From Pomphorhynchus laevis (lineage: Eukaryota; Acanthocephala; Palaeacanthocephala; Echinorhynchida; Pomphorhynchidae), in the NCBI GenBank assembly GCA_012934845.2, contig WNNJ02003285.1:62001-126000 (forward strand): a stretch of 64,000 bases of DNA. Direction: 5' to 3'. Below, piece after piece: positions 56,969-64,000 of the stretch. The notes under the pieces were generated by a model. The model saw nothing but the letters and a program-made list of their open reading frames with translations. It had not been told where the DNA came from and searched no databases. The translations under genes and the position numbers were made by a program. The number at the start of each line of letters is the position of its first letter. Positions within the stretch are counted from its first letter, which is position 1.

Positions 56969-57924
56969 GTTAAATTACATAAATTACGTCAGTAAGGCTT
57001 ATTGGTCATTTGAAACAAGTCTTCAAAGAAACGTGTTAATTAAAAAGCAATACAAAAATATCGATATACATTCCTGCAAATACCGGAAACTTCAAGATGT
57101 CCATTTTATTTGAAGTAGTAAAAACCAGCGTAACAAAATGATGACCTCACTACTATTTGGAGTGATTAAACTTCCGTGTTCTAATAATCTAAGCATTAAG
57201 GTCTAATTTCATTCAATATGGTAATACATCATTACAATACATTACATTATTCAATATATTAGACATCAACACATTATCATGGAAGTGTAATATCTCATAA
57301 TATTACAAAGCTATTCGTAAATTCTAATAATTGTGTATTAATTTTATATATTTCTGACAGAAATAGCTTTCTGTTTAATAATTATATTTTATAATTATAA
57401 TTTATTAAATAAATATTTTATATAAATTCTTTATTAGGATGCTTATTATAAAGACTAAAATATAATGGTTACATAAATCTTAAAATAAAGTTACATAAAG
57501 TTAAATAATTTCTAATAAAGCTAATAATATTACGTAATAAAACCATACGAAATTTTTTATATAATGTATTACATTTAATAATAATATTAATATTATGTTG
57601 ATTCGTCCAGTTTCAAATTTGGTGTACAAACATTTAAATGTATGACTAGTTCATATAGTTTAATATATATATGAATATTAAGTTCATTAGACAGAATGTA
57701 GAAATAAATAATCGAATCTAATCATTTAAACATCTGTCAATAGATAATTTCAGTTTAAACTAATATGATAAGATAACATTTATTTGCTAAATATGAAAGT
57801 AACATAAAGTAATATTTTTCTACTCTCATGTGACAAGCAAAGTAGGTATATATAAAATTTCAAATTTACTCAGGAAATGGAACTTTCAGGAATAAAAATA
57901 CTGTATCATAAATAATAAATATTC
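56969..57924. other. AT-rich spacer
   Basis: No gene recognised. Short frames such as 56928-57113 cross the duplication edge and have no family resemblance. Confidence 0.45.
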
Positions 57925-58140
57925 GTATGTACAATGCGAATATAAATAACAGACGATGTAATAGAATAAGGATTAGATGTCATCAAGAGAAACTGATATG
58001 TTATCATGTTTCGTCACTATTCCTCGACCAAACATAGCAGCAGGGCCAAATATTTGCTAATGACGCATTTAGTCTTATGAAATTTGATTATCTTGTATCT
58101 TATTTTAATATAAGTATATTCTTTATTATCAATCCATAAA
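57925..58140 (+). repeat. dispersed repeat R, copy 5
   Basis: AACAGACGATGTAATAGAAT, TCATCAAGAGAAACTGATAT, CTATTCCTCGACCAAACATA, GCAGCAGGGCCAAATA and TTGATTATCTTGTATCTTAT. PLE pieces begin about 50 bases later. Confidence 0.55.
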
Positions 58141-58189
58141 CGTTTTCGTATAATGTACAGGAAACATATTCATACATCCCATATTCAAT

Positions 58190-59500
58190 AATCGATTAAA
58201 TTTATTCAGGTAGCATTATTATTAATAAAACCAATATAAATGATAAAGAAGGTGTATATCTAGAAATGAACATTAAATTAATATCAATTAAAACTACTAT
58301 TAATTAATATCGTAAAGATGACATAAATTTACAAGAAACATATTTTTGCATGAGCATTCATACATACCATTTAATATAAAATATAATACATTAAATAATG
58401 AAATTTTAAGAATTGCAACAATATGTAATGATATTGGCTTTCTTCAAAATCATTTAAATAATTTAAAAAATAAAGATATTTAGATTTTAATAGATACAGA
58501 AAATAGTAAATTATATAAAAATATAATATAATATAATATTAAAATAATATAATAATATATTATAAATAATATAATAATAATTTATAATAATATATAAATT
58601 AATAGATTAAATTTTGGAGTTTCTTCACTGGAGAAACTTTCCTTTTCATCGAATGAGAAAATTTATAAGAAAAATTAAATTTACAAGAAACATATTTTGG
58701 CATGAGCATTCATGAATACCATATAATATAAAATTTAATACATTAAATCATGAAATTTTAAGAATTGCAACAATTTGTAATGATATTGGTTTTCTTCAAA
58801 ATCATTTAAATAATTTAATAGATGCATATTTTAAACTAGGTTACTATAAAAATAACATCAAGCAGTAAATAGTAAATCTAAACTATATAAATATATTAAA
58901 TATATGTTTCGATACATTGATGATATATGTGTATTTTATTCTAATAATTTTTATTCAATGAGTGAACAAATTTATCAGGGTAGCCTTATTCTTAATAAAA
59001 CCAATATTGATGATGAATAAGGTGTATATCTAGATATGAACATTAAATTGACATTAACTAAAACTACTATTAATTTATATCGTAAAGATGACATAAATTT
59101 ACAAGAAACATATTTTTGCGTGAACATTCATACATACCATATAATATAAAATATAATACATTAAATAATGAAATTTTAAGAATTACGATAATGTATAATT
59201 GTAATAGAAACTTATTTGAAATTAGATCACTATAAAAATAAAATAAAACAGAAAATAGTAAAATATATAAATCAACAAAATATTATTAAAAATATATTTA
59301 AACTCTTAAACAAAAAATTATGGATAATAAATAATATACTTTATATTAGAAAGAGATACTAGATAATCAAATTGAATGAGAGGATATACGTACTTAACAC
59401 GTATTTGCCCCCGTTAATATATTGATTTTCAAAATCATTTAAATAACCCAATGTATACATTTCTTAAATTAGGGTACAATAAACTTGAAATAAAACTGAA
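58190..59500 (+). mobile_element. Penelope-like element fragments, head-to-tail
   Basis: Three staggered copies of the same PLE stretch: ACAAGAAACATATTTT recurs at about 58338, 58684 and 59100, with TTTATTCAATGAGTGAACAA and a FRYIDDICVF RT active-site block near 58907-58945. All are decayed and partial, related to 10290-11345. The internal repetition fits PLE tandem insertion. Confidence 0.65.
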
Positions 59501-60276
59501 AATTGTATAATATAAATCGTAAAAGTATTATTCAGAATAAACTTAATCTTTTAAGCTAAAAATTTTACAATCAAACAAATTATCAGCCCCAATTGGTTTT
59601 CATAATATAAAACTAAACAGAAAATCGTAAAATAAAAAGCATCAAATCATTAAAAATGTTAATTATATTTTTAAAAGTTATAATATATTTGAATAATTTA
59701 TTTTGTGCAAAAATTAGAAATTATTTTGAGTAATTTCGGCCATCTTTAGATATTACTTGAGATAATTTTTGTTAATTAATTATAAAAAATATTTATTTTA
59801 ATTTCTGCGAAATGATAATCTGAGAGATGCCAGTTCTGGCAAATGAACACCACTGCAAGATTCACCGAATATTTATAAAACTTTTTACTGATTTAACTTG
59901 TCTCCAAATTTGCAATTAGAAAAATAAAACCTTCAAATAATAATTTTTTTATTTCTTATCTGTTGCAGTGTTGATTTTACAAAGATTTAAAAAAAATATT
60001 TTTTATAATATAAAAATATTTATTTTATATATTAATATTAAGATTGTAGTATTAAAGTATTTTTATATTAATATTAAAATATTAAATATTATATTTATAT
60101 CATAAATATAATATTATTTATAATATTACAATATAATATTAATATTATATTAAAATTAATATTTATTAATTTATTTTTTTTATATTTTATAATATTTTCA
60201 TTACATATCAAATAATTTACATGACCAAAATAACAAGAAAAACAAGTCAATAAGAATCAAGATAACTATTGATAAT
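59501..60276. other. very AT-rich spacer
   Basis: Long ATATTAAT-type runs (about 60000-60190). No gene recognised. It ends where duplication B copy 2 begins. Confidence 0.45.
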
Positions 60277-60278
60277 AG

Positions 60279-61831
60279 TCAAGAACCTTCAATAAGTCCT
60301 ACAGCCATTTTTGCGTCCCCCATAGATGCAACAAGCGCTCAAATATTTGTATCACGGTTATGAAATCCCACTGTCTGCATTTGTATTCGGATGCATAAAG
60401 TTGTTCTTGAGTTTGGTTTGGTTGTTGATTTTTCGGCTGATGTTGCTGGGGATGAAGACGATCTAATGGTTTATACAACGAAGCAGTATAATCTTGATTT
60501 GAGTATTTTAAATTTTGAAATACTGTTGTTGCATAAGCTGTTTGTCCATTGCTTGGTGATCGAATAGAATCCACATCAGATAAAGTAGGTTGACTATTCA
60601 TTTGATTATCGACTAGACCGCTTATATTTGAAGATATCAACTGTGAATATACTTGTGGGGATGTGTCCCTAAGACGAATTAGGTTCTGTAGAATTTGTAC
60701 AATCGTCCTCAATGCTTGAGTATTTGTGCATAGAGCACGAATTTCATATATTGGCCACTGATTTATAAACTCATGAATTACACGATGTACTTGTTCTCTG
60801 TCTTTCGTCCTGTACAAATTCATATGTACGCAGCAGATTAAGTAGAATACCAGGATCGCGGATAAAATTATCCATATTTGGGTTTAAACTGGATGCCTAC
60901 AACATGTCAATTAACACGAGAGAATTTTTAGCAGAGACTATGTATAATTGTTTAGGGTTTATCGTAGAATACCGATTAGTGTTTTCGCTTGATGTAGAAT
61001 TCAAAGGCGACTATAAACGTTTGTATTAGATACGTATCATCTAGACGAACCGATTAAATTAAATGGCAAATTATTTAAAATGGATGCCGATCAATTATTT
61101 TGAAATGTAGTATTCTGAAATGCCCCAGGGTTAGGCAGGGATTTGTATTTTCAGTTCCTTCTTGACTAGTGTTAGCTGTACTAGATGAGCTAGAATTAGT
61201 ATTCAGAGGATTATCGCCAAACTGCTCCTGTACCACATTAAGCATTGGTTCTTGAAAATCGCTGTAAATTCTCTGTAGAACATTATTTCCACTCGGTAAA
61301 TTCTCAATGTTAATCAGTGCCGTATTATGTTTTCTCATAATTTCCTGTAGTGTTGTAGGATTACGAATCATTTCCATTGTTTGACGCATAAAATCCGAAT
61401 TGTTAAAGAATTGTGAAACCCCATGGCTTTGCTCAATCACTCTTTGCAGGATTACTCATAAGTCCTTGAAACTTATGATTACTTAGAAGGTTTTAAATTG
61501 CATGTGGATCAATCTAAATACTGCCAAATATATTTTGTCGAATTTCATTAAAACTTGAATTTCCAAATGGAAGACTCGAAAATGAAGCATGTGATAATCT
61601 GGATAATGTTGCAGTACCATCAGTATGTTGATCAATATTCGGTTGTTGCGATACCAACCCTTCCTTAATTGTTGGTGATTGCAGAAGCGACAACGAAGCA
61701 TTATTCGGTTGATTAGTTGTGGAGTGATTTGCCGAAGGTTGTCGTGGAGACATGAGTCGCAGGACAGGCATGTCAAACTCAGAATGGTCATCTTTGATGA
61801 TGGAAGCTGTCCGAATATTGAAGTCATGAAC
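60279..61831 (-). pseudogene. UBQLN: ubiquilin pseudogene, copy 3
   Basis: The same blocks as copy 1: linker (61873-61514 frame), first STI1 block MRQTMEMIRNPTTL (61440-61075), second STI1-like block (60823-60299 frame) and UBA ending at 60279, with the in-frame TGA shared. It reads INQWPIYEIRALC, thus agreeing with copy 1 at the first sites and with copy 2 at the Cys. SGNNVLQ replaces SGYNVLQ of copy 1; the tyrosine is the ubiquilin residue, so copy 3 has drifted there. Confidence 0.8.
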
Positions 61832-61869
61832 AACCTCAACTGTCTGGGCCTCGGGCAGTGCAAGGTTTA

Positions 61870-63132
61870 TCATAGAAACGAGTACGGAGATGAGTCGTCA
61901 CAATATCCAAGACTTTTCTCTAGTAGGGTTTGACCCATCTCGTCGAGATTTTTGACGATCGCTTTAGCATTTCCCCTCATCAATGCGACGGACACGGGCT
62001 GAAATAGCTGACCCGCTGTGCTGCAATACGGGGTACTGTTTCTACATGACATAGAACAAGCAATTAAACAAATTAGCTTCTTCCCTTGAGGGTTCCATCC
62101 TTCGCAAGTTTCAACAACTACTGCCGCAAAACTGCATCCATTCTCCTCTAATTTGCGTTTATATTTCCTTTCATTGACACAGGTTACATACTTGCATGAG
62201 GCATAGCCAGGGATCTCAGAAGCCATGGAAATATAAGCATTTGGTTGGGAGTTAGTCACAGCAAAATCAACTGCTAAAGGAGGGTCCTTATAAAATAGAA
62301 TGTCCGTCGATCTCCCTTGCAAACCACTAACTAGGTTGGATACCTCCTTTGCCACTCTCAATCCAGCAGAAACCAATGCTTGAAAGACTGTATCCCTCGA
62401 GCTATCGACGTAAGGCGGCGCAACGCCTTTGCGAAATTGCCATTTCTTGCCTATTCGATGACTTCCATAAATTTGTTTTTCTTATCATGAGCTCCTCTGC
62501 GTTTCCTTGATGATCGAAACCCCGAAGAGGATAAGCAATCACATTCTATTCCACTTTCAAATTTGTCTATAAGCACATTATTATTTGATAGAGTGTGGTC
62601 TCCGGCATGGTGCCGACCTGAGGAAGTCTGTAGGCCTAGCTTCAGGAAGCACAGCAAACGCTCCCAATCGTGTGATGAATTTGAGAACAATGCCTCTAGA
62701 ATTAACGATGAGAAAACAGTGGCAAATCGGCTGCAAAGATTCCATGGAATGCTTTGATCGTGTTAACTGGTTCCATCCAAACCCTATGAAGAAGCTCGAA
62801 GGTTCTGACCTGATTTTCGCAGCAGGAAATGTTCATCTTTTCAAACTGTAACGATGTCTTCGAGGTGTTCTCGTCGGCGTCTAAAAACTCAGGTCTTGTA
62901 TCAGTTGATGCGATTACGTTGTGTGAGTTGCTGACAGTCGGTAGCGGTCCTGATCTTGAGCAGCGCAAGTTTACATGTCCGTGTACCCGAAGATGACCTG
63001 ATGCATTAAGACAAAAAGATCCTCCACAGACTGAGCAACTACCCGTATTCGCTTGCAAGTTATCCCAAGCTCGGTTTCTAGTTATAGTGTTAATTGGTTG
63101 TGATTGGTTGATTTGAATCGTTGATTGGTTGA
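61870..63132 (-). mobile_element. family C LINE-like element, duplicate copy
   Basis: Duplicate of 46209-47470: zinc finger CSVCGGSFCLNASGHLRVHG (63058 frame), middle block DWERLLCFLKLGLQTSSGRH, endonuclease AVDFAVTNSQ and VVETCEGWNPQGKK. The same RT absence shows the loss came before the duplication. VVETCEGW replaces VVETCGGW of copy 1. Confidence 0.6.
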
Positions 63133-63531
63133 TTTACTCTGGATTGTGTGTTTAAGCTGGCATACTTATGAGGATCATTATCGTGTGAATATATTTATCT
63201 TACAAATGTATATATTAATTTCTCAAACATTTTAGGTTTTTTATTCCCATATAGGTAATTTATTTTTATAATTTGTTTGATATTTCGCCAAGCTGACGAA
63301 ATCAGCAAGAATATGTTGTTTTGGTAGTAAAGCTTAAAAATTGACAACCGTCGTCCTCCAGTAATCTTTTATTTTATAAAATAAAATCAATTTTATTAAT
63401 ATTTTTTATTACAATAATATTATACTTGAATCCTTTTATAAATATTTTATTTCTTGAAACCTTGCTTAATTGATTTAGAGCATATTATCTTTACTTAACA
63501 TAGTTGGCTAAAGGAAGATTAAGAAAGCAAG

Positions 63532-63904
63532 ATGGATATTAATGGCGGGAAACGATTTAAGTTAAAGTCAGAACTTCAATCACTAATCGAGGGTAAGTAT
63601 GAAAGTATAAAAAAAGATGTATATAAAAGTACACATTTGGCTTTTTCGATTTTAACAGTAAAATCAGTGAACAAAGCATTTAACTTTGTTTGCAAATTTT
63701 AATATAATAATGTAAATTAAAGGCTGATCAATTTAAAAGATTTTACGATAGCAAACGATTGTTATCTAGAGCCTTTTACCATTTGCACATCCAACATTTT
63801 CAAAATTCTTTGTAACATCTTATACAATTTCAGATAAAGCAACCACAGCATACAAAATTAGTATGGAAAAACATAGTTTAGTACAGAAAATACTATTATT
63901 TTAA
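63532..63904 (+). CDS. candidate two-exon mini-gene, duplicate copy
   Basis: MDINGGKRFKLKSELQSLIE opens at 63532 with the donor at 63593. The second exon, from 63834 to the TAA at 63902-63904, reads DKATTAYKISMEKHSLVQKI. Both exons and splice signals are identical to 47870-48242. Confidence 0.35.
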
Positions 63905-64000
63905 CAAACACATTGATAAAGTCGTATCTTCGTCAGTACAAAAACTAAAGCGTCCGTTTTTCTAATGGTAAAATGAGACATGTTTTCCTTTTATATTCAA

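Larger units (their letters stand above)
60277..64000. repeat. segmental duplication B, copy 2 (runs off the window)
   Basis: Second copy of 44615-48338, same orientation, still matching at base 64000, so the true right edge lies outside. Confidence 0.9.

Noticed and set aside
1-64000. LTR retrovirus-like or capsid-bearing elements, CRISPR arrays, rRNA genes
   Set aside because: No protease, integrase, gag, capsid or DNA polymerase B motifs, no paired LTRs, no spaced direct repeats of CRISPR type and no rRNA-like stretch were seen. All RT sequence belongs to LINEs or PLEs.

Overview
This is nuclear DNA from an invertebrate animal. It is very AT-rich, host genes are split by spliceosomal introns (shortest about 46-49 bp, longest over 5 kb), and most of the space is decayed retroelements. 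The lineage cannot be fixed from the sequence. Three host genes are recognisable: the 3' thirteen exons of a mitochondrial zinc transporter SLC30A9/ZnT9 (335-18524, +), an intronless AP-3 adaptor sigma subunit (20961-21425, +), and a stathmin-like microtubule regulator (29838-30527, -). They look functionally unrelated.

Region 1-18.5 kb is SLC30A9. Its large introns hold Penelope-like element (PLE) fragments, several LINE fragments (one LINE nested in another), fold-back repeats and an antisense coding-like remnant. Region 18.5-25 kb has PLE and restriction-endonuclease-type LINE tails around AP3S, a tRNA-like sequence and a dispersed PLE-associated repeat. Region 25.1-29.4 kb is the best LINE of the window, called family A here: a CR1/Jockey-like element with a zinc-finger ORF1 and an APE endonuclease plus reverse transcriptase ORF2. 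It lies tail-to-tail with stathmin. Region 31-37 kb holds a LINE 3' end abutting a 66-bp tandem array, an unrecognised decayed coding region, hairpins, PLE N-terminal fragments and a hammerhead-ribozyme-like fold. A second long family A LINE lies at 37.4-41.4 kb (-).

The right third (39.6-64 kb) is built from two overlapping segmental duplications. Duplication A (39623-45548 = 51032-56968) carries the 5' half of the family A LINE, a fold-back element, two tRNA-derived SINEs and the 3' part of a ubiquilin pseudogene. Duplication B (44615-48338 = 60277 to the window end) carries the longer ubiquilin pseudogene, an adjoining same-strand LINE-like ORF set (zinc finger plus restriction-like endonuclease, no reverse transcriptase), and a divergent two-exon mini-ORF. 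The ubiquilin pseudogene tail is therefore present three times. Between the duplicates lie a 16-bp pyrimidine-rich minisatellite and AT-rich DNA. No LTR retrovirus, Polinton, CRISPR array or rRNA was seen.
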